Shown here: positions 8,454 through 16,370 of the stretch, piece after piece
Position numbering within the stretch: the first letter of the stretch is position 1
Layout of the letters: each line of letters opens with the position of its first letter
Source of the DNA: Methanothrix harundinacea
GTDB lineage: Archaea; Halobacteriota; Methanosarcinia; Methanotrichales; Methanotrichaceae
Assembly: GCA_002506535.1 (NCBI GenBank)
Contig: DAXT01000016.1
Span: 52,998-115,214 of the forward strand
DNA length: 62,217 nucleotides
Direction of reading: 5' to 3'
Translations under genes and position numbers: made by a program
Notes under the pieces: model-generated
The model's database searches: none
What the model saw: the letters and a program-made list of their open reading frames with translations, nothing else
What the model was told of the DNA's origin: nothing

Positions 8454-8825
8454 TCACTCTTCGATCTCGTCCATCAGCCTCTCCATGATGAGGGAGGCGG
8501 CCCTGCAGAGGAAAGCTTCCGTCCGGCCCACCGCCTCTTCGCCCCCGAGCCTCCCTGTGACCATCTCCTCTACGATCCTGTCGCACTCGTCTCTGATCTC
8601 GGCGATATCGGGAGAGGGCGCCAGCTCCCTCAGGCACTCGGAGAGGTCCAGGAGCTGGTCGACCTTCAGGTCCACCGCCCTCTCGACCCACTCCTCAGTG
8701 TCGCCTCCATCCGCCCCGCCCCGCAGCCTTCTGATCTCGGCCAGGAAAGGGTCGGCCTCGTAAGCCCCAGAATCGGTCTTGGCATTCGGCATGGCTTCAG
8801 CTTCTATGGCGCTCCTCCGATTCAT
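8454..8825 (-). CDS. Acidic hypothetical protein
   Basis: I do not recognise this 123-residue protein. It is acidic and predicted largely helical (ELAPSPDIAEIRDECDRIVEEM, AFLCRAASLIMERLMDEIEE at the C-terminus), without signal peptide or membrane segment. The start is uncertain: ATG at 8825 has a TATA-like CTATTTACC about 25 bases upstream and could be leaderless; ATG at 8792 is the alternative. The frame stays open further upstream to 9341, but that part is Arg/Ser/Pro-rich and looks non-coding. Confidence 0.5.
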   Translation of the reverse strand: MNRRSAIEAEAMPNAKTDSGAYEADPFLAEIRRLRGGADGGDTEEWVERAVDLKVDQLLDLSECLRELAPSPDIAEIRDECDRIVEEMVTGRLGGEEAVGRTEAFLCRAASLIMERLMDEIEE

Positions 8826-9115
8826 GGAAGGGAGCTTTTCAGGTAAATAGTTGTGCCGAATATGGAAGGGCCGAAGGGTATATGATATACCAGGATCGCG
8901 GCGACGGAAGAATAATGTCGTCGATGGAACCGATCCTCCATGGGCGATTTTTGAGGGCATGATCCCCAGAGGATGGATCGATCTCCGCGAGGCTGGAGGG
9001 GAGGCGCTTGAAGCGGTCCCCCTGGCGGGGGGCCGAATACGGCGGAGAATGTGGCGGCCCGTCTGGATCGTCCAACGGACCGCCCCGGAGATGATCGCCC
9101 CCGGGGAGATCGAGC
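8826..9115. other. Intergenic stretch, nothing recognised
   Basis: About 290 bases between two minus-strand genes. Apart from the TATA-like sequence next to 8825 I see no gene, repeat or RNA here. Confidence 0.4.
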
Positions 9116-9799
9116 TTACCAGTACGGGCCGCTGGGGGGAGGATAAGCTACAGGCGGTTCGTGCTGCTGATAGAAGCTGACGACATCGACGGTCACCCTG
9201 TTGGATACCTGGCCGTCGACGACGAAGTAGAGCTGGTGGCGTCCCGGTTTGTCGGCATAGAAGCCGAGCTGGGAGCTTCCAGTAAAGAAGCGCAAGCTGT
9301 TCGCCGAGACCGTTCCGAAGGGATCTATCTCGTAGAGACACCCTCTGCCGCCTCTGCTGGAGGTGGCGAGGAGGGAGAGGCTCGATCCCAGGGGTACCTG
9401 GGCGTATTGGGTCCAGCTCGTCTCCCCGAGGATCCAGAGGGCGTTGGCTCCGTATGTCGGATAGGTCTCATACTGGACGTAGGGGACGGCCTGCATCGAA
9501 TAGCTGAAGTAGACGGTGGAGGGGGTCTTGCCCCGGACCTCGGGCTTTCTTGGGGGTTCTATATGCCTCATCGAGGAGGATGACCAGCCGGTCCATGAGT
9601 AGTACTGGGAGAACCGGATATCGAAGGAGCCGCCATGCGGGGGATCGCCTCCGACCCAGGGTCTTCCTATCCCCATATCAAATAGCCTCTCTGCTTCAGC
9701 TTCTCCCGGTCGCATCCCGACGCCGCCAATCCCATCGAAGGCGGCGGCGCATCCCAATAACGATATGATCATGACTGCAGATACCAGAGCTTTCTTCAT
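9116..9799 (-). CDS. Secreted hypothetical protein
   Basis: A 227-residue exported protein of unknown function. The N-terminus MKKALVSAVMIISLLGCAAA is a signal peptide; SLLGC resembles a lipobox, so it might be lipid-anchored. The mature part is rich in Tyr, Ser, Gly and Pro, with a likely beta-sandwich stretch near the end (GFYADKPGRHQLYFVVDG.VSNRVTVDVV) like surface-adhesin or protease-associated domains, and a Pro-rich tail. GAGGTGG lies 7 bases before the ATG. Confidence 0.75.
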   Translation of the reverse strand: MKKALVSAVMIISLLGCAAAFDGIGGVGMRPGEAEAERLFDMGIGRPWVGGDPPHGGSFDIRFSQYYSWTGWSSSSMRHIEPPRKPEVRGKTPSTVYFSYSMQAVPYVQYETYPTYGANALWILGETSWTQYAQVPLGSSLSLLATSSRGGRGCLYEIDPFGTVSANSLRFFTGSSQLGFYADKPGRHQLYFVVDGQVSNRVTVDVVSFYQQHEPPVAYPPPSGPYW

Positions 9800-10541
9800 T
9801 TGCAGACCACCTCTCTTCTATCCTATAATTCCCGATCTCGTCCTCGCCCATGCGGTGCTGGTGGTTCGGATCTTCTCTCAGAGACGGTGGGGCTGTCCAG
9901 ATAAGAATCTATCATTTATGTAGGATCAACGTTAACCTGATGTATAACAAAAGCCCCCTCCTCTAAGCCCCCTCCTCTGGGAGCAGATCGTATATCCGAG
10001 ATATCCAGGACCGGGCGGGGCCGCCGCGCGGGCCTCCTCTCCATGAAGGTCGATGCCTCCGGCGGACGGCGTCTCGCCGGGGGGCCGACGCCATCGGCGA
10101 GTTCAGCCCGCCTGGCCGAAGATATATAGGCTCATCGGATCTGACCGTCGCCCCCGAATCTATCGGAGGCCTTTTTGAATAGGCTCTTGTAGGACTTGTT
10201 GACCTCTTCGCGGCTGAGCCGCCCCAGGGCAAAGGGCCTATCTTCGAGCCAGGGGACGCCCCGGATCGAGGCCGATATCGGGCCGGACCTGCGGGTCCTG
10301 GTCCGATCCGACCCCTCCGGTCCAGGAGGCAGAGGCCCTTCGGCCTATTCAGAGATCCGGCCTCCTTTCGTCTCTTCCCCGGAGGCGATAAGATATCCGA
10401 GGCATTGAGCCTCCCTTGGAGCTGTACTCATCTCATCCATCCGGGCGGAGGCGGGGCGGGATCACCGAAACGCTTTTTGGGGTCAAAGGCAGGATAGTAT
10501 TCGATCGGTGGAGAAGGTCGGTCACAGGCGGGAGTCCCAAC
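9800..10541. other. Long intergenic region, possible gene debris
   Basis: About 740 bases. Near 9954-9978 CCCCCTCCTCT occurs twice in a row. On the minus strand at about 10145-10270 a frame reads GVPWLEDRPFALGRLSREE and on to KKASDRFGGDGQIR before a stop; it looks protein-like but has no ATG, GTG or TTG start after an upstream stop near 10350, so it may be a gene remnant. I do not call a gene. Confidence 0.35.
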
Positions 10542-11204
10542 ATGCCAATGATAGACGATCATATAAGGGCCTTGAAGGACGAGGCCCCCCGGGTCCGCCA
10601 GGTGGCGGCCTCTGCTTTGGGCAACATAGGCGATCCCGGAGGGGTCGATCCCCTCATCGAAGCCCTAAAGGATGGGGACGTCATGGTCCGGCAGGCTGCC
10701 GCCTCCGCCCTGGGGAGCATCGGCGATCTCCGGGCGGTGGAGCCTCTTATCGAGGCCCTCAGGGACGTGGACTGGTCCGTCAGATCGGAGGCGGCCCCCG
10801 CCCTCGGCAGCATCCACGATGCGAGGGCCGTAGAGGCTCTGACGGAGGCGCTCAAGGATGAGGACTGGATGGTCCGGCGCCAGGCGGCCAAAGCCCTCGG
10901 TCGGATCTCCGATTCGAGGACGTCGGAGCCGCTGACCAGCCTCGCTTCCGAGGACGAGTACAGGTGGGTCAGAGAGGCGGCTGTATATGCTCTCGGGAAG
11001 ATAGGCAGTCCTTCGGCCGTCGGACCTCTCATCAGAGCCCTCGAGGACGAGCATTATGGGGTCAGGTGGAGGGCTGCCGAGGCTCTCGGCAAGATCGGCG
11101 ATGAGAGGGCCATCGAGCCCCTGAGGCGTCTCGCTCTGGAGGACGAGAAGGAGGCGGTCCGCAAGACGGCGTCCGAGGCCCTGGAGAGGCTGGAGGCTGG
11201 GTGA
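10542..11204 (+). CDS. HEAT-repeat (PBS-lyase-like) protein
   Basis: A soluble 220-residue protein made almost wholly of about six 31-residue HEAT-like repeats of the type D..VR..AA.ALG.IGD.RAVEPLIEAL, as in phycocyanobilin-lyase-like scaffold proteins. Such proteins mediate protein contacts; no enzyme motif is present. The repeat length differs from the 36-residue repeats at 1-399, so the two are separate families. I place the start at ATG 10542, which has GGCGGGAG upstream and begins the first repeat (MPMIDDHIRALKDE). The frame extends 42 codons further upstream, but that part is low-quality sequence. Confidence 0.85.
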   Translation: MPMIDDHIRALKDEAPRVRQVAASALGNIGDPGGVDPLIEALKDGDVMVRQAAASALGSIGDLRAVEPLIEALRDVDWSVRSEAAPALGSIHDARAVEALTEALKDEDWMVRRQAAKALGRISDSRTSEPLTSLASEDEYRWVREAAVYALGKIGSPSAVGPLIRALEDEHYGVRWRAAEALGKIGDERAIEPLRRLALEDEKEAVRKTASEALERLEAG

Positions 11205-11286
11205 TAGCCGTGGCCAGACCCCCCTCATCAGCCTCACAGGCTGACACGATGCCGATCTGGCTTGATCCGCTGGGGGATGTACTCAG

Positions 11287-11736
11287 ATGGAGGCGGTAGA
11301 CCGGCTCCGGCAGGGAGACGATCTCTACTCCCAGGGGAGGTACGCCGAGGCGGTCCAGGCCTATGAGGAGGCGATCAGGCTCGACCCCCGGTACGCCAGC
11401 GGCTGGAGCAAGAGGGCCGCGGCCCTCGCCGGGCTTGGAAGGTACGAGGAGGCGGTCAGATCCTCCGACGAGGCCATCAGGCTCGACCCCGATCTATCCT
11501 GGCCCTGGAACAACCGGGGCTTCGCCCTCAGAAACCTCGGACGGATCGATGAGGCGATCCGGGCCTACGACGAGGCCCTCCGGATCGATCCCGAGAGCGT
11601 CAAGGTCTGGTACAACAGGGCAAACGCCCTGGCGGCCCTGGGAAGGGCCGAAGAGGCGGAGGCGGCCTACGCCAGGGCCAGGGAGCTGACCCTCAAGAGA
11701 GAGACCCCCAGCGGTCCGCCGGGGGAGCGGCGATGA
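11287..11736 (+). CDS. TPR-repeat protein
   Basis: A 149-residue soluble protein with three or more consecutive tetratricopeptide repeats (GRYAEAVQAYEEAIRLDPRY, GRYEEAVRSSDEAIRLDPDL, GRIDEAIRAYDEALRIDPES) and a final partial one. TPR units form a helical groove for binding peptides or proteins. It lies 82 bases downstream of the HEAT protein on the same strand and could share its transcript. Confidence 0.85.
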   Translation: MEAVDRLRQGDDLYSQGRYAEAVQAYEEAIRLDPRYASGWSKRAAALAGLGRYEEAVRSSDEAIRLDPDLSWPWNNRGFALRNLGRIDEAIRAYDEALRIDPESVKVWYNRANALAALGRAEEAEAAYARARELTLKRETPSGPPGERR

Positions 11737-11880
11737 GCGGCTGGGGAGCTTAAGGGCCATCGATATAAAACGACGGTGATCCGATCTTTTTGGCCCGCGA
11801 GAGACGCCATCATCCGCCGGGACTGAGAGCCAGGATAGATGAAAGAGGGAGGATAGAAAAGAATGAGCGGGAGGGGTGGC

Positions 11881-12741
11881 TCAGGAGGCCTTCCCGGCCC
11901 TCAAGACCAGAACCGGCCTTGTGCCGTTTTTAGAGACCTCGAAGGCGACGCTCCCGACGATGAGCTGTTTCTTCCAGCCCTTCCCGTGAGAGCTCATGGC
12001 CACCAGGGAGACGTTTTCGTCTTCGGCCGCCTTGATGATCTCTTCGGCGGGGCTGCCGACGCCGATCCTGACGGAGGTCTTTATGCCGGCCTTCTCGAAC
12101 TCCTCCTTGACGGCGTTGAGCTTCCTGGTCGCCTCCTTCGTCTTGGCGTCTACATGCTCCTGGCTCTCGCCGCTGGATACGACGTGGAAGAGGACCGCCT
12201 CGCGGACCCCCTTGATGCCCTTGACGAAGCTGATCGCCTCGTCGGAGGGCCCGGAGAAGTCCGTAGGACAGAGGACCTTTGAGGTGATGGGGGAGCGAAA
12301 CTCCTCGAGATCGTCTCCGCCCTCCAGCATCTTATAGCGCATGAGAAGGAGGTGCTTGTCGCCGTACCTCAATACGTTCTTGGTGACGCTTCCCAGGAAT
12401 ATGTTCTGGACGAAGCCCTTACCTCGAGGTCCCATCACCACCAGGTCGACCCCCTCCTGGTCGGATACCTCCTGGATCTTCCAGAATATATCTCCCAGCA
12501 TTGGCTCTGCCCTCTGCTTGACCTCGAGCCCCTGGGCCTCTATAAGATTTGCCTGATCCGCCAGCTTTTTCTTCGCCTCTTTAAGCCTTGCTTCGGGGTC
12601 CCGGCCCCTGGCCTGAGGGTCCGCAGGACCGATGACGTTCAGGAGGACGACCTTCTTCACCCCCGGCAATCCGCCGACGCATTCGAGGACCTTCTGCGAG
12701 TACTTAGAGAAGTCTGTGGGAACCAAAACCGTTTCGAACAT
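11881..12741 (-). CDS. Tandem universal stress protein (two UspA domains)
   Basis: 286 residues with two UspA domains. Each starts with a strand-loop of the type VLVPTDFS (residues 5-12) or VLCPTDFSGPS (about 158-168) and ends with the ATP-binding motif G..G...........GS: GPRGKGFVQNIFLGS and SHGKGWKKQLIVGS. Such proteins bind ATP and respond to stress; partners are unknown. The start at 12741 (MFETVLVPTDFS) is preferred to the ATG nine bases upstream because AGAGGT sits 9 bases before it, the expected spacing. Confidence 0.9.
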   Translation of the reverse strand: MFETVLVPTDFSKYSQKVLECVGGLPGVKKVVLLNVIGPADPQARGRDPEARLKEAKKKLADQANLIEAQGLEVKQRAEPMLGDIFWKIQEVSDQEGVDLVVMGPRGKGFVQNIFLGSVTKNVLRYGDKHLLLMRYKMLEGGDDLEEFRSPITSKVLCPTDFSGPSDEAISFVKGIKGVREAVLFHVVSSGESQEHVDAKTKEATRKLNAVKEEFEKAGIKTSVRIGVGSPAEEIIKAAEDENVSLVAMSSHGKGWKKQLIVGSVAFEVSKNGTRPVLVLRAGKAS

Positions 12742-13071
12742 CTTTATCATACCTCTTTATTATTTTCTTTATCTTTGCGCACCTATGACTCGACAGCCGC
12801 ATATGCAACTCCGGGTCCTTATATCCAATCCGTTATATTTCAATCTACCCGCATAAAACGGCGGGGAGACCTCTCGGATATCCTGGGCTATATCTCCCAC
12901 AACTCTCAGATATGAGCGGCTGGCCTCCTTTTAGGGATGGCAGATTCTTTGTCGGCGGCCAAATCGGATGGTTCGATGGCTATCCCGCGGATCGCCATCT
13001 TCACCAGGTCCAAATGGCACCGATCAGCCTGGACAGTGAAGACAAAACCGACATCAGAAAAGGTAAATCAG
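12742..13071. promoter_or_regulatory. Intergenic region with stress-protein promoter
   Basis: AT-rich sequence at 12755-12850, read on the minus strand, includes GAAATATAACGG (about 12828-12839), a reasonable TATA box for the stress protein. The part from 12912 on holds only short frames without ribosome binding sites. Confidence 0.35.
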
Positions 13072-13154
13072 TGCGGGGGATGGGATTCGAACCCACGAAC
13101 CTCTGCAGGACAGGGTCCTAAGCCCTGCGCCTTTGACCGCTTGGCAACCCCCGC
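13072..13154 (-). tRNA. tRNA-Leu (anticodon UAG)
   Basis: The minus strand folds into a class II tRNA: acceptor GCGGGGG pairs with CCCCCGC, the T arm contains GGTTCGAATCC, a long variable arm follows the anticodon stem, and the anticodon loop CTTAGGA gives UAG for Leu codon CUA. The discriminator base is A at 13072, and CCA is not encoded. Confidence 0.93.
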
Positions 13155-13221
13155 TTCAGGATATCATCTTCATGTTGTCGTCCCGCTGAGCCGTCAGAGT
13201 CGCGACTCCCGGGCCGACCAT

Positions 13222-14124
13222 TTATACCATCAGCCTCTCCAGTACCGCCTTGACCGAATGGAGCCGGTTCTCGCTCTGGTCGAGGATGGCGGACCTCGGT
13301 CCGTCCATAACATCGTCGGTGATCTCGCAGCCCCGGTGGGCCGGGAGGCAGTGGAGGACTATGGCGTCGTCGCTGGCGTGCCTCAGGAGATCACCGTTCA
13401 CCTGATATCGCCGGAAGGCCGCCATCCGCCTTTCCGTTTCCGCCTCATCGCCCATGGAGACCCAGGTGTCCGTCTCGACGACGTCGGCTCCGCAGACTGC
13501 CTTGACGGGGTCGGTGACCACGACCGTCCCGCCTCCAAGACGATCAGCCTGATCTAATATTTTACCGTTTGGACCGAATCCCGGCGGAGACGCCACCACC
13601 ATCTCCATCCCCATCAGGGCCGCCGCCAGGATCGTCGAGTTGCAGACGTTGTTTCCGTCTCCGACCCAGGCGACCTTCAGCCCCTCAAGCCGTCCGAACC
13701 TCTCCCTCATCGTCATCAGGTCCGCCAATATCTGGCAGGGGTGCTCGAGGTCCGAGAGGAGGTTGATGACGGGCACCGCGGCGTAATGGCCCAGCTCCTC
13801 GACGGTGGCGTGGTGGTAGACCCGCGCCGCGATGGCGTGGACGTACCGCGAGAGGACCCGGGCGGTGTCGGCGATCGTCTCGCCACGGCCGAGCTGGAGG
13901 TCGTTTCTGCTGAGATAGAGGGCGTGCCCCCCAAGGTCGGTCATCGCCACCTCCAGGGATACCCTCGTCCTGGTGGAGGGCTTCTCGAAGATGGCGGCGA
14001 TGCTCTTGGCCGCCAGGATCTCTCCCGAGGAGGGCTCGCTCCTCTTCGCCTTCATCTCGTCGGCCCGGTCCAGAACCTCCAGGATCTCCCCGGGGGATAG
14101 GTCGGTTATGGATATGAGGTTCAT
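13222..14124 (-). CDS. argF: Ornithine carbamoyltransferase
   Basis: A 300-residue cytoplasmic enzyme joining carbamoyl phosphate and ornithine to give citrulline in arginine synthesis. Signature motifs are present: STRTR (carbamoyl-phosphate binding, about residues 50-54), HPCQ (about 128-131) and HCLPAHRG near the C-terminus, which carries the ornithine-site Cys. Length is normal. It starts 18 bases after the stop of fwdD, in the same direction, so it is probably cotranscribed with the formylmethanofuran dehydrogenase genes, an unusual pairing. Confidence 0.95.
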   Translation of the reverse strand: MNLISITDLSPGEILEVLDRADEMKAKRSEPSSGEILAAKSIAAIFEKPSTRTRVSLEVAMTDLGGHALYLSRNDLQLGRGETIADTARVLSRYVHAIAARVYHHATVEELGHYAAVPVINLLSDLEHPCQILADLMTMRERFGRLEGLKVAWVGDGNNVCNSTILAAALMGMEMVVASPPGFGPNGKILDQADRLGGGTVVVTDPVKAVCGADVVETDTWVSMGDEAETERRMAAFRRYQVNGDLLRHASDDAIVLHCLPAHRGCEITDDVMDGPRSAILDQSENRLHSVKAVLERLMV

Positions 14125-14142
14125 CTATCGACCCTCCAGAGG

Positions 14143-14535
14143 TCAGGGCGCCTTTATCCCCGCCTCGATCTCTCCGATGGTGGTGACCTCTCCCTCGCCG
14201 GGGGACGCCCGGGCCGCAAACCTCTTCAGCTCCAAAAAGCCGTCTTCTCCGACATCGCCGGATAAGAGCTGGGCAGACCAGGGGCTAGCGGGCATGAAGG
14301 CGACCCCCGGATGGTCCTCCTCAGAGAGCTTCGCCGCCACCACCACATCTCCCGAGGCGGTCGCGAGGCGGACCGGCTCTCCGGCCTCGACACCCATCTC
14401 CTTCATATCTCGACCGTCCAGGGCGACGACGGCGCTCTGGTCCCGGTACCCGTCGCTGTACATCCCCCGCGCCTCCTCGACCTCCTGGAATATCCCCCTG
14501 TAAGTGATCACCGTCAGCTCTCTTCCTCCTGCCAT
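14143..14535 (-). CDS. fwdD: Formylmethanofuran dehydrogenase subunit D
   Basis: A 130-residue molybdopterin-dinucleotide-binding subunit of the enzyme that reduces CO2 onto methanofuran, or oxidises formylmethanofuran. The fold is the small double-psi barrel found at the C-terminus of molybdopterin oxidoreductases (EAGEPVRLATASGDVVVAAKLSEED, then GVAFMPASPWSAQLLSG). The ATG follows the fwdB stop directly, and GGAGGTC lies just before that stop. Whether the metal is Mo or W cannot be told, so the symbol could equally be fmdD. Confidence 0.88.
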   Translation of the reverse strand: MAGGRELTVITYRGIFQEVEEARGMYSDGYRDQSAVVALDGRDMKEMGVEAGEPVRLATASGDVVVAAKLSEEDHPGVAFMPASPWSAQLLSGDVGEDGFLELKRFAARASPGEGEVTTIGEIEAGIKAP

Positions 14536-15756
14536 CTAGACCTCCTCCATAATCCTTCGAATAACGTCGGCGTCGGAGAGATGGACCGACCCGACCAGGC
14601 GATCGAACTCCACCTTCACCCCGTCGGTCCGCAGGCCCGCGCCTCCTGCCTCGAGCCCCGCCACCGCCGTTGGTACCGATACCCTGGCGAGGCCGGAGGT
14701 TATCGTTCGATGAGATCCCACCGCCACCATCGGCACCTTAGCGAGCTTTCTTGCCAGGGCCGCCGGGAGGACCGCTGCGGGGTCAGACCCCACCACCATG
14801 ACGGCGTCGCAGGAGTCGAGAAACCTGGCGATCCCGAACTTTCGGCCGTAGCTGACGCCGTCCTTGAAGGAGACGGCGTCGACGTGACCCGTCTCGTCGA
14901 AGAGGGTCTGGTTGAAACCCCGGGTGTTGTAGTCGCCGAGGCTCGGGATGACGGAGAACCGGGCGAGCTCGTTCAGCTTCCCGACGAGGGCGGTGAATCC
15001 GGATAGATCGCCCCTCAGGGAGTGGGCGAGGCCCAGGCCGGTGAATATCGCCCCGAACTTCGCCTTACGGAGCTTCGTTGCCAGGTTCAGCATCCTCTTT
15101 TTATCCTCGACCTTGGGGATCTTGCCGGCGAGGGCGGCCGTAAGGGCCTCGATGAAGGCGCCGTCGCCTCCCGGGGAAATCTTGAAGAATCCGTCGGCGG
15201 CGATCTGAGCCGTCGGCGACTTACGGACGTCGATGACGATCGCCTCCCGGTCCTCCTCGTACCCCTTCTGCCTCTTCTCGCCCCGGGGAAAGTAGGAGAA
15301 CCGGGACATATGGCGGGGGTGGCTGCTGGAGGGATCGTCCCCCCAGTAGATGGAGACGTCGGCAAAGTTCCTGACGTCGTCGAAGGTGCAGGTGGGGATC
15401 TCTCCCGCCAGGATCTTCTCGGCTATCATCCCCTGAGAGTAGGATGAGGGGCCGTCGATGGCAGAGCCGAGCTTCTTTGCAAGGTCCACCCCCGCCCTCT
15501 GGGCCTCCAGGGTCGAACCCTCCCAGCCGAAGAGGAGGGGGTTTTCGGCCCCGGCGAGGAGCTCCCCCGCCGCCCTCGCTGCATCCTCGATCCCCACCTG
15601 CGACCCGCCGACGGAGGGGGTCAGCCTCTCCGAGCCGAGGGAATTGTAATGAGCATGCCCCTTTCTGCAGAGGTTCATCGTCTTTCCGATCTTGTCGCCA
15701 TCAAGCTCCACCACGATATCGTCACAGAGGAGAGAACAGCCTGTACATAGCCCCAT
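14536..15756 (-). CDS. fwdB: Formylmethanofuran dehydrogenase subunit B (catalytic)
   Basis: A 406-residue Mo/W-pterin catalytic subunit. The N-terminus MGLCTGCSLLCDD with a later Cys (MNLCRKGHAHY) binds the 4Fe-4S cluster; the Cys-Arg-Lys-Gly-His motif holds the residue position expected to ligate the metal. VSIYWGDDPSSSHPRHMSRF is a typical pterin contact region. I choose ATG 15756 with AGGTGAT five bases before it, rather than the in-frame GTG three codons upstream. It lies between the ferredoxin gene and fwdD in one operon; subunits A and C are not in this window. Confidence 0.9.
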   Translation of the reverse strand: MGLCTGCSLLCDDIVVELDGDKIGKTMNLCRKGHAHYNSLGSERLTPSVGGSQVGIEDAARAAGELLAGAENPLLFGWEGSTLEAQRAGVDLAKKLGSAIDGPSSYSQGMIAEKILAGEIPTCTFDDVRNFADVSIYWGDDPSSSHPRHMSRFSYFPRGEKRQKGYEEDREAIVIDVRKSPTAQIAADGFFKISPGGDGAFIEALTAALAGKIPKVEDKKRMLNLATKLRKAKFGAIFTGLGLAHSLRGDLSGFTALVGKLNELARFSVIPSLGDYNTRGFNQTLFDETGHVDAVSFKDGVSYGRKFGIARFLDSCDAVMVVGSDPAAVLPAALARKLAKVPMVAVGSHRTITSGLARVSVPTAVAGLEAGGAGLRTDGVKVEFDRLVGSVHLSDADVIRRIMEEV

Positions 15757-15765
15757 ACTTATCAC

Positions 15766-16233
15766 CTAGATGAACTCGATCGCCTTGCTCGGACAGGTCG
15801 CTATACAGGCGTTGCAGAGGACCTTCTCGGGCCCAAACCGCCTGCACTCATCGACGTGGACGCACTTGACCACACCGTCTTCCACCATCAGGATCGCCTT
15901 TCCGCTGACGGGGCCTCTCCCTATCGCCGTCCCCTTGGGATCGTTGGCGACGTTCACGGGGCAGGCTACTACGCAGTTTCCGCATCCGTAACACTTCTCG
16001 GGGTGGATCACCATCCCGGTCTCGGTGGCGTCGGCGCTCAATATCGGGGCGAGGAGCTCTCTTAGCCCCGCCAGCTTCTTCTCGTACTTCGCCTCCTCGA
16101 GGAGCGGCGTGCAATCCTCGATCTTCTTCTCCCGGCCGAGGAGCCCGACGGCGAAGGCCATGCAGGTGGGAAGGCCGCACCTCTTGCAGTTGGTCTTGGG
16201 GAGAAGCTGATAGACTTCCATGGCGCTGATCAT
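15766..16233 (-). CDS. Iron-sulfur protein of the formylmethanofuran dehydrogenase operon
   Basis: 155 residues, probably an electron carrier for FwdB. The N-terminal 50 residues form the PF04060-type 4Fe-4S domain (NCKRCGLPTCMAF then EDCTPL), the same domain that opens CdhE at 26466 in this window. Two ferredoxin-type sites follow: CYGCGNCVVACP (about residues 81-92) and CNACIATCP near the end, its fourth ligand probably supplied from the CVHVDEC stretch. It is the first gene of the operon, with GAGGTCG 9 bases before the ATG. It corresponds in role to FwdF/FwdG-like ferredoxin subunits, but which one I cannot say. Confidence 0.8.
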   Translation of the reverse strand: MISAMEVYQLLPKTNCKRCGLPTCMAFAVGLLGREKKIEDCTPLLEEAKYEKKLAGLRELLAPILSADATETGMVIHPEKCYGCGNCVVACPVNVANDPKGTAIGRGPVSGKAILMVEDGVVKCVHVDECRRFGPEKVLCNACIATCPSKAIEFI

Positions 16234-16370
16234 TATGGTCGACCTCGATGAGCAGGATCGAAGAGAGTTGAGATCTTCAATCGTATTAAGAATGTTGCCA
16301 CGATGAGGGGCCTTGGACCGGATCGGGATCCTCCGTAAACCTTTTCTCGGCCTTCTGCGTAAGCTCCCTG
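16234..16370. promoter_or_regulatory. Divergent promoter region, fwd operon / VWA operon
   Basis: 137 bases separate the divergent starts at 16233 and 16371. AATCGTATTAAGAATG near 16277-16293 is the most AT-rich part and could serve the fwd side. For the plus side, GTAAACCTTTTC about 30 bases before the ATG could be a TATA-like box of a leaderless transcript, since no ribosome binding site precedes 16371. Both assignments are weak. Confidence 0.3.

Noticed and set aside
10145..10350. Minus-strand gene reading GVPWLEDRPFALGRL
   Set aside because: It looks protein-like but has a stop upstream and no usable start between; kept only as possible debris.
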